Source of the DNA: Candidatus Mycalebacterium zealandia
GTDB lineage: Bacteria > Desulfobacterota_D > UBA1144 > Nemesobacterales > Mycalebacteriaceae
DNA length: 64,000 nt
Direction of reading: 5' to 3'
Assembly: GCA_014075295.1 (NCBI GenBank)
Contig: CP046180.1
Span: 434,001-498,000 of the forward strand
A program made the position numbers and the translations under genes. This document shows positions 1 through 9,085 of the stretch, piece after piece; position 1 is the stretch's first letter, and each line of letters begins with the position of its first letter. Under the pieces are notes generated by a model, which saw only the letters and a program-made list of their open reading frames with translations, was not told the origin of the DNA and searched no databases.

Positions 1-3000
1 TTTCCAGCCGTTCCGGGTTTTGGAAAAGAGCGCTTTCGTGTCCGTGCCGTCTTTTGTCGCGTAAGCGCCCGCGTTTTCAGCGTCTATTTTCATAAAGCCG
101 ACCGAGTGTTTTTTAAGCACTGTTTTAAGCTCTGTAAGCGCGAGCAAGTTGGCGAGGCGGCATGGAACGGGACCGAAGCGGTCCGTGAGTTCATCTTTAA
201 TCTTTTTGACCTCACTCATTGTGGCCGCCGATGAAATTCTTTTGTAAAACACAAGTCTCTCACCGCTGTTTTTCACATAGTCTTCGGGAATGCGCGCTTC
301 AATTTTTGTTTTGATTTCCGGCTCAACCTTGCGGTGCGACTTGCCGGTTTTCAGTTTCTCCACCGCCTCGCGCAACATATCAAGATAGAACTCAACCCCG
401 ACAGCGGCGACATGCCCGGACTGCTCTACACCGAACAGGTTTCCCACTCCTCTCATTCGCATGTCAGAGAAAGCGAGTTCATATCCGGAGCCGAAATCCC
501 ACAGTTCGGCAAACCTTTCAAGTCGTTTCCACGCGGTTTCGGTGAGCAAGTGTTTGTCGCGCACCAGCAGGCAGGCGTATGCCTGTTCTCTACCTCTGCC
601 CACGCGCCCCTTGAGTTGGTAAAGGTCCGCGATGCCGAAGGTGTGCGCGTCATTTATGATTATTGTGTTGGCTCTTGTGATGTCCAGTCCGGACTCCACT
701 ATGGAGGTTGTTATCAACATGTCCACGTCTCCGCGCGCGAACTTTTCAATCTTCGTTTCAAGGTCTTTTTTGCCCATTCTTCCGTGAGTAACCTCGGTTG
801 AAACATGCGGAACTATCTCTTTGAGGCCCTTTGCCACCGTGGCGATGGTTTCAATCCTGTTATGAATAAAAAACACGCCGCCGCCGCGCTCAATTTCCCA
901 CTCAACAAGGTCGCGTATGAGGGGAGCGTCCCATTTCTGAATCTGTATTTTCACGGGGAGCCTCCCGTGCGGAGGGGAATGAATTGTGCTTATGTCCCTT
1001 ATTCCCGTGAGAGACAGTTGGAGCGTTCGCGGAATTGGAGTCGCTGACAGCGAAAGCACATCAAGGTTCGCTTTCAGCGTTTTGAGTTTTTCCTTGTGCC
1101 TGACACCGAATTTATGCTCTTCGTCTATTATTAGAAGACCGAGATTTTTGAATTTAATTTTGTTGCCGAGAAGTTTGTGTGTTCCAATTACGATGTCCGC
1201 AGTTCCGCGCTCCATGCCTTCAAGAACAGCTTTTCCCTCACTCGGAGAGTTGAATCTTGAAAGTGCGGCTGCGTTCACGGGAAACTTTTCAAGACGGCTC
1301 CGCGCGGTTTTAAGATGTTGCGCCACAAGCAGCGTGGTGGGTGCTATGAAGGCGACCTGAAAGCCGTCCATAACGGCTTTTACGGCCGCCCTTAAAGCCA
1401 CTTCGGTTTTGCCGAAACCGGTGTCGCCGCAAATCAGCCGATCCATCGGGCGCGGCGATTCCATATCTTCCATAACGTCTTCAATGGCTTTTTTCTGGTC
1501 GGGCGTTTCTTCAAACATAAAACCCATTTCAAACTCGCGAAACTCCGAGTCCGGCTTGGAAAAACCGTGTCCGTCATCGGACTTTCTGCTTGCGTAAAGT
1601 TCAAGCAACTCTCTGGCTACCGTTTCAGTCGCCTGTTTTGCGCCTCGCACGGTTTTTACCCAGACGGCGGAGCCCAGTTTGTCAATTTTGGGCGTTCCGT
1701 CTTCGTTCCCGACATATCTGTGCAGAAGTTTGAACTTTGACACGGGCACGTAAACGCTGTCGCCACCGTGATATTCGCACTCTATAAAATCGGCTTTTAC
1801 TCCTCTTATGGTCAGATTTTTCAGACCCCGGAATATCCCGATACCAAATTCGCGGTGGACTATGAGGTCGCCATCTTTTATATCTCCGAAATCCGCTTCA
1901 AACACGGACATCGGGGATTTCACCTTCGCGCCGTGGGGTTTTACGGCGGGGATTTTTTCAGCAAAATCGTGCTCGTCTATAAAAGCCGTTCCGATGTCGG
2001 GGAAAACAAACCCTCCGCCCGATGTTCCTTCAAGAAACTCCGCGGCATCCACGCCCTGTTCGGCGAATATCTCTCTCATTTTTTCAATTTCGCTTTCGCT
2101 CTCAAGAAAAAGTTTCAGTTTATAGACGCTTTCGCGCAGGCGTTTTGCCGCGCCGAGCATTTTGCCCGAAGTGGTTCTTTCTGTGTCCGCGAGCGCGGTT
2201 TTTGAGGTTTGAAAATCAATTTCGCCCGCGCCGAACGCCGGAATTTCCACAGTTTTGCGTTGTTCTATCTCCTCTGTGATTTCACGGACGCTCAAAGTGT
2301 TTCCCCCGTTTTCAGGAGCGAAGTCTTTGAGAGTCCGCTCAATGCCGCCCTGCGAAGTTTCAATAAAAACGACCGTATTTTTTCCACAGCAGTCAAAAAT
2401 TGATGACAAATCCGCGCCGCCGTCCGCGCTGTCGGCGGGCAGAATCCGCTCTTTTTCGGTTCGCGCTTCGGATATTTGCGTTTGCGGGTCAAAAGTCCTC
2501 ATTGACCTTATTTTGTCGCCCTCGAACTCAACGCGCAGAGGAGGCTGTTTTCCCGCGCGTGCTATGTCAACAATCGCTCCTCTGACGCTCATCTCACCTT
2601 CAAGGCGCGCGAACTCCTTTTTTTCATAGCCGGCTTCGGAAACCAGCCGTGTGAAACTGTCGCGCTCAATTTCATCTCCGGTTTTTACAGAAATTAACGC
2701 CGATTGCAGAAAAGACGGCGAGACGATTTTTTCAAAGATTGTTTCAATATCCGCGCACACAATCGAGGCCTCCTGCGCCCGCGCCGCGAAAGAGGTTTTG
2801 CTTGGGTTCGCGACCGGAGGTTCTTCGCCCGTGAAGATTTCCACAGTTTTGCTCGCACGGCGGAGATTTTCCTTTGAGCCGGCAATATAGAGAACACGGG
2901 TTTTCAGGTGTTTTTGTGTGAGAACGGCGGTAAGAAATGCCGCGCCTCCGGCGAGTCCGGAAACCGGTATCTTTGCGCGGTCAAGCCGCAAAAGGGCGAT

Positions 3001-3126
3001 GAGTTTTCCTATTCTGTTTCCGGTGTCGTACGCAAAGTGGCTGAATTCATCCGCGATGGTCTTGGCGGATGTTTGCGCTACGTGTTGCGCAGTTTGTCCG
3101 CTGTGATTTCTCCCATTTTGCGGCAT
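1..3126 (-). CDS. mfd: Mfd, transcription-repair coupling factor (C-terminus off left edge)
   Basis: ATP-dependent translocase that removes RNA polymerase stalled at DNA lesions and recruits the UvrABC excision system. The frame is open from an ATG at 3126 to base 1, giving 1042 codons; E. coli Mfd is 1148 aa, so about 100 C-terminal residues lie outside. Visible in order are an N-terminal UvrB-homology region with GEMSVRGAIVDI, a Walker A box GDTGFGKTE near residue 565, the DEEHKFG helicase box near residue 665, SLSATPIPRTL, and a helicase C region with QLKGRVGRG. The ATG lies inside the 3' end of leuB, 49 bases upstream of the leuB stop, after a purine-rich GGGAAAGAG. No other ATG or GTG start precedes the first conserved residues in this frame. 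Last visible gene of the minus-strand S41-truA-leuB-mfd operon. Confidence 0.95.
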   Translation of the reverse strand, partial: MPQNGRNHSGQTAQHVAQTSAKTIADEFSHFAYDTGNRIGKLIALLRLDRAKIPVSGLAGGAAFLTAVLTQKHLKTRVLYIAGSKENLRRASKTVEIFTGEEPPVANPSKTSFAARAQEASIVCADIETIFEKIVSPSFLQSALISVKTGDEIERDSFTRLVSEAGYEKKEFARLEGEMSVRGAIVDIARAGKQPPLRVEFEGDKIRSMRTFDPQTQISEARTEKERILPADSADGGADLSSIFDCCGKNTVVFIETSQGGIERTLKDFAPENGGNTLSVREITEEIEQRKTVEIPAFGAGEIDFQTSKTALADTERTTSGKMLGAAKRLRESVYKLKLFLESESEIEKMREIFAEQGVDAAEFLEGTSGGGFVFPDIGTAFIDEHDFAEKIPAVKPHGAKVKSPMSVFEADFGDIKDGDLIVHREFGIGIFRGLKNLTIRGVKADFIECEYHGGDSVYVPVSKFKLLHRYVGNEDGTPKIDKLGSAVWVKTVRGAKQATETVARELLELYASRKSDDGHGFSKPDSEFREFEMGFMFEETPDQKKAIEDVMEDMESPRPMDRLICGDTGFGKTEVALRAAVKAVMDGFQVAFIAPTTLLVAQHLKTARSRLEKFPVNAAALSRFNSPSEGKAVLEGMERGTADIVIGTHKLLGNKIKFKNLGLLIIDEEHKFGVRHKEKLKTLKANLDVLSLSATPIPRTLQLSLTGIRDISTIHSPPHGRLPVKIQIQKWDAPLIRDLVEWEIERGGGVFFIHNRIETIATVAKGLKEIVPHVSTEVTHGRMGKKDLETKIEKFARGDVDMLITTSIVESGLDITRANTIIINDAHTFGIADLYQLKGRVGRGREQAYACLLVRDKHLLTETAWKRLERFAELWDFGSGYELAFSDMRMRGVGNLFGVEQSGHVAAVGVEFYLDMLREAVEKLKTGKSHRKVEPEIKTKIEARIPEDYVKNSGERLVFYKRISSAATMSEVKKIKDELTDRFGPVPCRLANLLALTELKTVLKKHSVGFMKIDAENAGAYATKDGTDTKALFSKTRNGWK

Positions 3127-4157
3127 CCGATTTTCTCTTTCCCTTTTTCGTAAATGTCAGGCGTTCTGAAACCTTCATCAAGCGTGCTTTCCACCGCGCG
3201 GTCTATTTGTCCGGCGATTTCGTCCATCTCAAAAGAGTATTTGAGCATCATCGCGACTGAAAGTATGGCGGCCGTGGGGTTGGCGATATCTTTGCCCGCG
3301 ATGTCCGGCGCACTTCCGTGAACCGGTTCGTATATCGCCCCGCCATCTCCTATGCTCGCCGAAGGAAGCATTCCCAGCGAACCGGTCAATTGCGCGGCCT
3401 CATCGCTTATTATGTCCCCGAACAGATTGCCCGCGAGAATCACATCAAAACTCCCGGGCCTTCTTATGAGCTGCATTGCCGCGTTGTCCACATACAGGTG
3501 GTCAAGTTTCACATCGGGAAATTCGTCGCGCCCGATTTTTGAAACCGTTTCGCGCCACAAAACCATTGACTCAAGAACATTGGATTTATCAACGGAGGTC
3601 AAAATGCTTTTTCTCGCCCGCGCCGCCGAAAAAGCGCGTCGCGCCACCCGCTCTATTTCATCCGTCGAATAGCGCAGGGTGTTTATTCCCTCAAGTCCGC
3701 CGCCGGGCTTGTCATTAATTCCCCTTGGCTCGCCGAAATAGATGCCTCCCGTGAGTTCGCGCACGACGAGAATGTCCGTCCCGGTAACAACATCTTTTTT
3801 GAGCGTTGAGGCGTCCGTGAGCGCCGGATAAACCTTCGCGGGACGCAGATTGGCGTAAGTTTCAAGCTGTTTTCTGAGCGTTAAAAGCCCGGTTTCCGGC
3901 TTGATTGAGTGTTCAACATTTTCCCACTTTTCCCCTCCGACCGCTCCAAGAAGCACTGCGTGCGCCGCTTGCGCTTTGGCAAGGACCTCATCGGTTACGG
4001 GAACGCCGTTTTTGTCTATTGAGCAGCCGCCGAACAGTTCTATTTCTTTTTCAAACGAAACGCCGGATATTTTTTCGGCTTCGGCGAGAACACCGAGAGC
4101 CGCATCAATTACTTCGGGACCGATTCCGTCTCCGGGAATTACAAGAATTTTGGGCAT
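3078..4157 (-). CDS. leuB: 3-isopropylmalate dehydrogenase
   Basis: NAD-dependent oxidative decarboxylation of 3-isopropylmalate in leucine synthesis, cytoplasmic. The protein is 359 aa from ATG 4157, the usual family length, and begins MPKILVIPGDGIGPEV. The frame is open 18 codons further upstream, but that part has no family similarity. The metal- and substrate-binding segment LDHLYVDNAAMQLI and the NAD-binding loop EPVHGSAPDIAGKDIANP are intact, which favours LeuB over isocitrate dehydrogenase. It lies between truA and mfd; a 66-base gap upstream holds a promoter-like sequence, so it may have its own transcript as well as operon read-through. Confidence 0.95.
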   Translation of the reverse strand: MPKILVIPGDGIGPEVIDAALGVLAEAEKISGVSFEKEIELFGGCSIDKNGVPVTDEVLAKAQAAHAVLLGAVGGEKWENVEHSIKPETGLLTLRKQLETYANLRPAKVYPALTDASTLKKDVVTGTDILVVRELTGGIYFGEPRGINDKPGGGLEGINTLRYSTDEIERVARRAFSAARARKSILTSVDKSNVLESMVLWRETVSKIGRDEFPDVKLDHLYVDNAAMQLIRRPGSFDVILAGNLFGDIISDEAAQLTGSLGMLPSASIGDGGAIYEPVHGSAPDIAGKDIANPTAAILSVAMMLKYSFEMDEIAGQIDRAVESTLDEGFRTPDIYEKGKEKIGCRKMGEITADKLRNT

Positions 4158-4182
4158 AAGTTTACTCTTCGGAAAAGCGTGA

Positions 4183-4211
4183 ATATAACACTTTTCCCGC
4201 CGTCCGTCCAA
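4183..4211 (-). promoter_or_regulatory. Candidate internal promoter for leuB
   Basis: On the minus strand TTGGAC (4206-4211) is followed after 17 bases by TTATAT (4183-4188), 25 bases before the leuB ATG. The -35 box overlaps a stem CCGTCC/GGACGG just downstream of truA. Sequence match only. Confidence 0.4.
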
Positions 4212-4223
4212 AGCGGAGGACGG

Positions 4224-4961
4224 TTAATATTCAACATTTTCAAGAAACAAACCCTGCGGCGGCGCGGCGACAACATCGCGGGTTTTTTCACCGCTTTTCA
4301 GGATTTTTTCAAAACCTCTGACGGTCAATGTTTTCCTGCCCACGCGCACAAGCGTTCCGACAATAAGCCTCACCATGCGTTTGAGAAATCCATCCGAGGA
4401 AACCGTAAAAATTATAAAGTCTCCATCCCGTTTTATATTCGCGGAAAAAATCGTTCTCACGGTTGTTTTAACACTCGCGTCCGCATTCGCGAACACGGCA
4501 AAATCATGTTTTCCCGTAAGGCAGGCGCACGCCGCGTTCATTAAATCCACATCCAGCTGTTGCGGTATATACCAGCATGTTTTTCTGTCCAGAGCGGGCG
4601 GCGCGGCACGGTTGAGTATTTTGTAAAAATATGTTTTTTTCTTTGAGCAGACGCGCGGATGAAAACCTGCGGAGACTTCCTCAAGAGATTTTACCGTTAT
4701 GTCGCGCGGCAAAACCGAATTGAGCGCCTTGCAGAGTTTTTCCTCGCTCATTGTTGACGAAGTGAGAAAATTTGCGACCTGACCGATCGCGTGAACGCCC
4801 GCATCCGTTCTGCCCGAGCCCGCAACCGATGTTTTTTCATTCGTGATTTTCAGCAGGGCGTTTTCTATTTTTTCCTGAATTGTTTCGTAGGAGTTTTTCT
4901 GTCTTTGCCAGCCGCTGTAATTAGTGCCTTCGTATTCAACTATTATTTTTATATTTTTCAA
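4224..4961 (-). CDS. truA: tRNA pseudouridine(38-40) synthase TruA
   Basis: Isomerises uridines 38-40 in the anticodon arm of tRNAs. 245 aa. The catalytic motif GRTDAGVHA is present with the nucleophile Asp53, preceded by the N-terminal VEYEGTNYSGWQ strand typical of the family. The start is TTG at 4961, whose last two bases overlap the TGA of the upstream peptidase gene (TTGA), with AAAGAG just before it. Translational coupling with the peptidase gene is likely. Confidence 0.93.
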   Translation of the reverse strand: MKNIKIIVEYEGTNYSGWQRQKNSYETIQEKIENALLKITNEKTSVAGSGRTDAGVHAIGQVANFLTSSTMSEEKLCKALNSVLPRDITVKSLEEVSAGFHPRVCSKKKTYFYKILNRAAPPALDRKTCWYIPQQLDVDLMNAACACLTGKHDFAVFANADASVKTTVRTIFSANIKRDGDFIIFTVSSDGFLKRMVRLIVGTLVRVGRKTLTVRGFEKILKSGEKTRDVVAAPPQGLFLENVEY

Positions 4962-7876
4962 CTCTTTTTTCTTATGTAGAAGGTGCGGACGCTTTTGAGA
5001 TTGCCGGAGTCTTTCGCGGTTATTTTCAGTTCATTCACACCGTCTTCAAGGGGAAGTTTGAATTTAAAATTCTGATTTTTCCCCTCCAAATTTATGATGT
5101 GTATTTTGTCGCCATTGTTGAAAAAAGAGATGTTGACCACGGGTTCGGAGTCGCTCACCGAACCGCTTATTTCTATCTCTTTTTTGTCCGTCAACAACAC
5201 TTGCGAACCGAGCCGTATTGCCGGGGGACTTTCAAGTACGTAAGTGAAATCGGGTTGCGCATTGCCTTTTGAGGGGGAAGTTACGCCGGTTTTTATCCAA
5301 CCGCTTCTTTTTTCGTCAAGCCGCACCTTTGACCACTCGCCGACCCGACCCTCGGATTTGTAGGAAGACCCCTCCGCGGCAACCGAAATTTCCTGCGCGT
5401 CTTCAAAACTGCCGCCCAGAATAACGGTGTCTCCGGTTGTCCGGACAGTTTCCCTCATGGGGGAAAAATGCGCCGGTTCGTGCGCCGGAATGGTTATTTC
5501 GTATTTTGAGAAAAATCCGATTTGAAAGTCGTTGGCGATAAGATCAAATTCCGCCATGTCGGGGTGTTGCTCTTCTCTCCATTCATTTTTAACGCTGAAT
5601 TTCATCGCCACATCCTTTGATTCGCCGGGTTTTATTTCTCCCATTTGCTCTATGGCTTTTTCAAGAAAAAGTTTTTTGCCCGACCGGTTTTTCAAATAAA
5701 TTCCCAGTTCTCTGGCTTCGCTTTTGCCGGTGTTTTTTATTCTGAAAAGCAGGGCAATTGTTTCTTTTTTATCTATTCTTCCGTCACCGTTGCCTTTTGA
5801 GCCGAACCTTCCATCATCAACTATTTCGTAGTTGTAACTGATGGAGGGGCCGTCTTTTCCCTCAACCGCAACGGTAAAGGTTTGAGAAAATACCTCTTTT
5901 TTGGATGAGTCAAAAAATCTGATAACGCATTCATCATTGCGTGTTGAAGCGTTGTCGGGAATTTTTAATTCGGTTTTCCATGATGATTTTTTGCCGGGCC
6001 CGACTTTTCCGAAAATAAACTCTTTATTGTCAAAAAGAGGATTTTCCGAATCCGTAACGGCTGTGAGTCTGTAAATCGGTTTGCTTCCGAGATTTGTAAC
6101 TTCAAGATTTATTTCGGATTTTTCTCCGGCTTTGAATATTCCGTTGACCGGAGTGATTGTTGAGCGGATTCGCGGGTTTTGTTCGATTGTTTTCCCGTTA
6201 AACGACCAGTCCACTTTGAATTCCGCGAGTTTTTCCCTTATGCGATCATCTTCTTCTTCGCTTATTCCTTCAAGAACCGTTCCGGCCGTTTTGAGCATAT
6301 CGCTTCTGTAAACCCCATCAGCCGTTTTTATTATCCGGCGCGCCGCCGTAATTAGCGGATCTTTTTCCTTTTCTCTCATTTTCTCCTTTCTGGACATCTC
6401 CTTGCGTTCATTTTCATCTTCGTCATCGGAAAGGAGCGATTCGTTGAGAATTTTGAACGCATAGGAAGGCGGGTTGGGCTCATGCCAGTCTTTTTCGTCC
6501 TTGTTTTCCTCTCTGTATTTTTCAAGAAGGAAAGTGAATTCGGGAGTTTTGTAAATTGTTTTTTTCTCTGAAAAATCAACCTGTTCAATAAATATGTCGG
6601 GTGTTATGCCGACCTTGTGAATGGAGATATTTCCGGGGATAAGGTAGCCGCCTATCGTGAGTTTCAGCGCCGAGCCGTCTTCAAGTTCAAAAATGTCCTG
6701 AATTGAGCCTTTGCCGAAACTTTTTGTTCCCATCGTGAGAGCCCTGTCGTTCTCTTTCAGGGCTCCGGTTACAATTTCAGACGCGCTTGCCGTGCCGGAA
6801 TTAATTAAAACAACTGTTTTTTCCCGCAGTTCCAAAGCGTCTCTCGGGTTGGCGGGACGCTCTCTGATGTCGTTGCCGGTTTTGACGCTGAAGACGGTGC
6901 CGTATTTGAGAAAAAGGTCGGAAATAAGTCCCGCCTGAGATAAAAGTCCGCCGGGATTGTCTCTTAAATCAAGAATTATTCCCGTGATGCCGTGTTCTCT
7001 TCTTCTCTTTTTCAGGGCTTCAATCGCGCTTTCGGTCGTGTTTCTCTGAAAATTTTTGATTTTCATGTAGAGAATTCCGTCCGAAAAAACGTAATCCTCA
7101 ACGCTTTCTATTTTTATTATGTCTCTCACAATGGTGAGAGGTTCGGCCTTTTCCATTGAGTCTCTGAGTATTCTTATGTTGACGGGCTCACCCTTCGGCC
7201 CCCTGAGCCTGTGCACGGCCTCAACCAGAGACATATTCACGGTTGACTCATTTTCTATTTGGACGATTTTATCGCCGGCTTTAATTCCCGCCCTGTAAGC
7301 GGGAGTGTCTTCAATCGGGGAAATAACGGTTATCCACCCCTTGCGCGTGCTGATGACAATACCGAGCCCTGAAAAACTGCCTTCGGTCTCAATTATGAAA
7401 TCTTTATAGTCTCTCGGGGGAATAATGCGCGAATGACGGTCCACGGTTGAGAGCATTCCGTTGACCATCGTGTACTCTATTTCTGCGTCTTTTTTCCCCC
7501 ATTCATGCGCGTCTGAACTCACAAAAGAAAAAGCTTCGCTTGATATTTCTTCAAGATCGCTCCATGAGCGCGGTTTCGCGTTGCGGAAACTTTCCCTCTT
7601 TTCCCCCGCCACAAGTTCAAACGATTTTCCGTCTTTACTCCAATTAACAAGAACTTCGTCTATGCTGGTTTCAAGGTTGTTAAGCCCCTCTTTAAGCATT
7701 TCCTCAAAATCAATCTCGGATTTGCTCACAAACCTCTCGCTTACAATATCACAAACCTCGCCGATAATTTGAGGTGACCGTTCCTCCTGCGAGACGGCGG
7801 GTATGGAGAGGGTTAAAACGGCACAAGCACACAGGGCGCAAACGCCCGCCAAGATTTGTTTTTTCAATTTTCCCAA
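4958..7876 (-). CDS. S41 carboxyl-terminal processing protease with long C-terminal beta-domain extension
   Basis: Secreted or periplasmic serine protease of the CtpA/Prc class. From the TTG at 7876 it is 972 aa. A basic start and hydrophobic segment (LAGVCALCACAVLTLSIPA) form a signal peptide. A PDZ domain lies at about residues 170-245 (GSFSGLGIVIST). The S41 fold has ILDLRDNPGG, nucleophile Ser in SGTASASEIV near 366 and general-base Lys in SFGKGSIQ near 389. The remaining 500 residues include an acidic linker (SDDEDENERKE), CARDB-like strands (INLEVTNLGSKPIYRL, LLFRIKNTGKSEARELG) and a final Ig-like segment. This layout resembles the MXAN_5808-type proteases of deltaproteobacteria. The frame is open for 55 codons upstream, but these overlap thiI, and TTG 7876 directly precedes the signal peptide. 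Head of the minus-strand operon. Confidence 0.85.
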   Translation of the reverse strand: MGKLKKQILAGVCALCACAVLTLSIPAVSQEERSPQIIGEVCDIVSERFVSKSEIDFEEMLKEGLNNLETSIDEVLVNWSKDGKSFELVAGEKRESFRNAKPRSWSDLEEISSEAFSFVSSDAHEWGKKDAEIEYTMVNGMLSTVDRHSRIIPPRDYKDFIIETEGSFSGLGIVISTRKGWITVISPIEDTPAYRAGIKAGDKIVQIENESTVNMSLVEAVHRLRGPKGEPVNIRILRDSMEKAEPLTIVRDIIKIESVEDYVFSDGILYMKIKNFQRNTTESAIEALKKRRREHGITGIILDLRDNPGGLLSQAGLISDLFLKYGTVFSVKTGNDIRERPANPRDALELREKTVVLINSGTASASEIVTGALKENDRALTMGTKSFGKGSIQDIFELEDGSALKLTIGGYLIPGNISIHKVGITPDIFIEQVDFSEKKTIYKTPEFTFLLEKYREENKDEKDWHEPNPPSYAFKILNESLLSDDEDENERKEMSRKEKMREKEKDPLITAARRIIKTADGVYRSDMLKTAGTVLEGISEEEDDRIREKLAEFKVDWSFNGKTIEQNPRIRSTITPVNGIFKAGEKSEINLEVTNLGSKPIYRLTAVTDSENPLFDNKEFIFGKVGPGKKSSWKTELKIPDNASTRNDECVIRFFDSSKKEVFSQTFTVAVEGKDGPSISYNYEIVDDGRFGSKGNGDGRIDKKETIALLFRIKNTGKSEARELGIYLKNRSGKKLFLEKAIEQMGEIKPGESKDVAMKFSVKNEWREEQHPDMAEFDLIANDFQIGFFSKYEITIPAHEPAHFSPMRETVRTTGDTVILGGSFEDAQEISVAAEGSSYKSEGRVGEWSKVRLDEKRSGWIKTGVTSPSKGNAQPDFTYVLESPPAIRLGSQVLLTDKKEIEISGSVSDSEPVVNISFFNNGDKIHIINLEGKNQNFKFKLPLEDGVNELKITAKDSGNLKSVRTFYIRKKS

Positions 7877-7902
7877 GGTCGGTATCCCGCGCTCAGATAA
7901 GG

Positions 7903-7919
7903 TTGTGTATACTACACAA
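7903..7919. promoter_or_regulatory. Perfect palindrome in the divergent S41/thiI promoter region
   Basis: TTGTGTA-TAC-TACACAA, 7-base arms around a 3-base centre, fills the gap between two divergent genes. It contains a -10-like TATACT for thiI (7908-7913, 11 bases before its ATG) and TATACA on the opposite strand (7906-7911). A factor bound here could control both directions. No good -35 box was seen for either, which would fit an activator. Confidence 0.45.
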
Positions 7920-7924
7920 TCCGG

Positions 7925-9085
7925 ATGGAAGTTCTTGTTCACTACGGGGATTTGACGCTCAAGGGGAAGAACCGGAGCGATTTTACCGCCGCTCTTGTGC
8001 GTAACGCTGAAGCCATAGCCGGCGGGCGGTTTGAGACACACAGAGAGAGCATTGTCATGCGTGACGGCAATCCCGACAATCTCGGAAAAGTTTTCGGAAT
8101 TTCATGGTACGCGCGTTGCCACACATGCCCTAAAAATCTTGATGAAATTGTGAAACTCGCCCTGCGGCGCGTGAGGGAATCTCTTTCCTTATGCGGCGGG
8201 GAGAAAAAAACCTTTGCCGTTTTCGTAAAACGCTCTGACAAACGGTTTCCGATGAAATCGTCCGAAATAGCGTCCAAAGTCGGCGAGGAAATCCGCCTGC
8301 GCTTCGGGCTCAAAGTCAACATCTCCGCGCCCGACCTGCCGGTCTACATACGTATTGATTCTGACACCGCGCGCCTGCATTTTGAAAAAAAGCCCGGTCT
8401 CGGCGGGCTTCCGGTCGGCACTTCAGCCCCTCTTTTGTGCCTTCTTTCGGGCGGAATAGACTCTCCGGTCGCCGCTCTTTGCGCGATGAAGCGCGGTTGT
8501 GATGTTGATTTTCTCCATTTCCATGTTTTCCCCGATTCCTCCGGCGTGATTGACACCAAAATAACGGATATTTTCTCCGTTCTGCGCCGCTACTCTCCCG
8601 CTTCCGGACTGTTTTTTGCGCCTTACAAATTTTTTCAGAGCCGCGCGCTCACTGATTTCCCGGACACGGGCTCATTCAGGGGATACGAACTTGTTCTTTT
8701 CAGAAGATTTATGCTCAAAGTCGCGAGTGCGTTTGCCGCCGAGCACGGTTACGGGGGCATCATTACCGGGGATTGCATAGGGCAGGTCGCTTCTCAAACC
8801 ATTGAAAACATGGGTGGCGCCTACATAGGGCTTGACCATCTTGTGCTGAGTCCGCTTCTCGGCTGGGATAAAAACGAGATAGTTGAAAAAGCCCGTCGCG
8901 CCGGAACCTACGAACACAGCATCAAGCCGTATAACGAATGTTGCTCGCTTGTTTCGCCGTCTCCGAGAACTAAGTGCCGGATTTCTGTTCTCAGGCGTCT
9001 TGAAGAAAAAGTTTCAATGGACGAAATGGTCTCTTCCACGCTCGGTAGCGTTGAGAGTTACAGTCCCGCCGGAGGGAATGGATGA
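7925..9085 (+). CDS. thiI: tRNA 4-thiouridine synthase ThiI (no rhodanese domain)
   Basis: Adenylates U8 of tRNA for sulfur transfer and may also serve thiazole synthesis. 386 aa: ferredoxin-like and THUMP region, then an adenine nucleotide alpha-hydrolase domain with the PP-loop LLSGGIDSPVAAL near residue 175. Like B. subtilis ThiI, and unlike the 482-aa E. coli protein, it lacks the C-terminal rhodanese domain. Sulfur must therefore come from a partner such as a dedicated IscS-type enzyme (inference). There is no Shine-Dalgarno before the ATG and a TATACT box ends 11 bases upstream, so the message may be leaderless. Overlaps nadE by ATGA. Confidence 0.92.
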   Translation: MEVLVHYGDLTLKGKNRSDFTAALVRNAEAIAGGRFETHRESIVMRDGNPDNLGKVFGISWYARCHTCPKNLDEIVKLALRRVRESLSLCGGEKKTFAVFVKRSDKRFPMKSSEIASKVGEEIRLRFGLKVNISAPDLPVYIRIDSDTARLHFEKKPGLGGLPVGTSAPLLCLLSGGIDSPVAALCAMKRGCDVDFLHFHVFPDSSGVIDTKITDIFSVLRRYSPASGLFFAPYKFFQSRALTDFPDTGSFRGYELVLFRRFMLKVASAFAAEHGYGGIITGDCIGQVASQTIENMGGAYIGLDHLVLSPLLGWDKNEIVEKARRAGTYEHSIKPYNECCSLVSPSPRTKCRISVLRRLEEKVSMDEMVSSTLGSVESYSPAGGNG

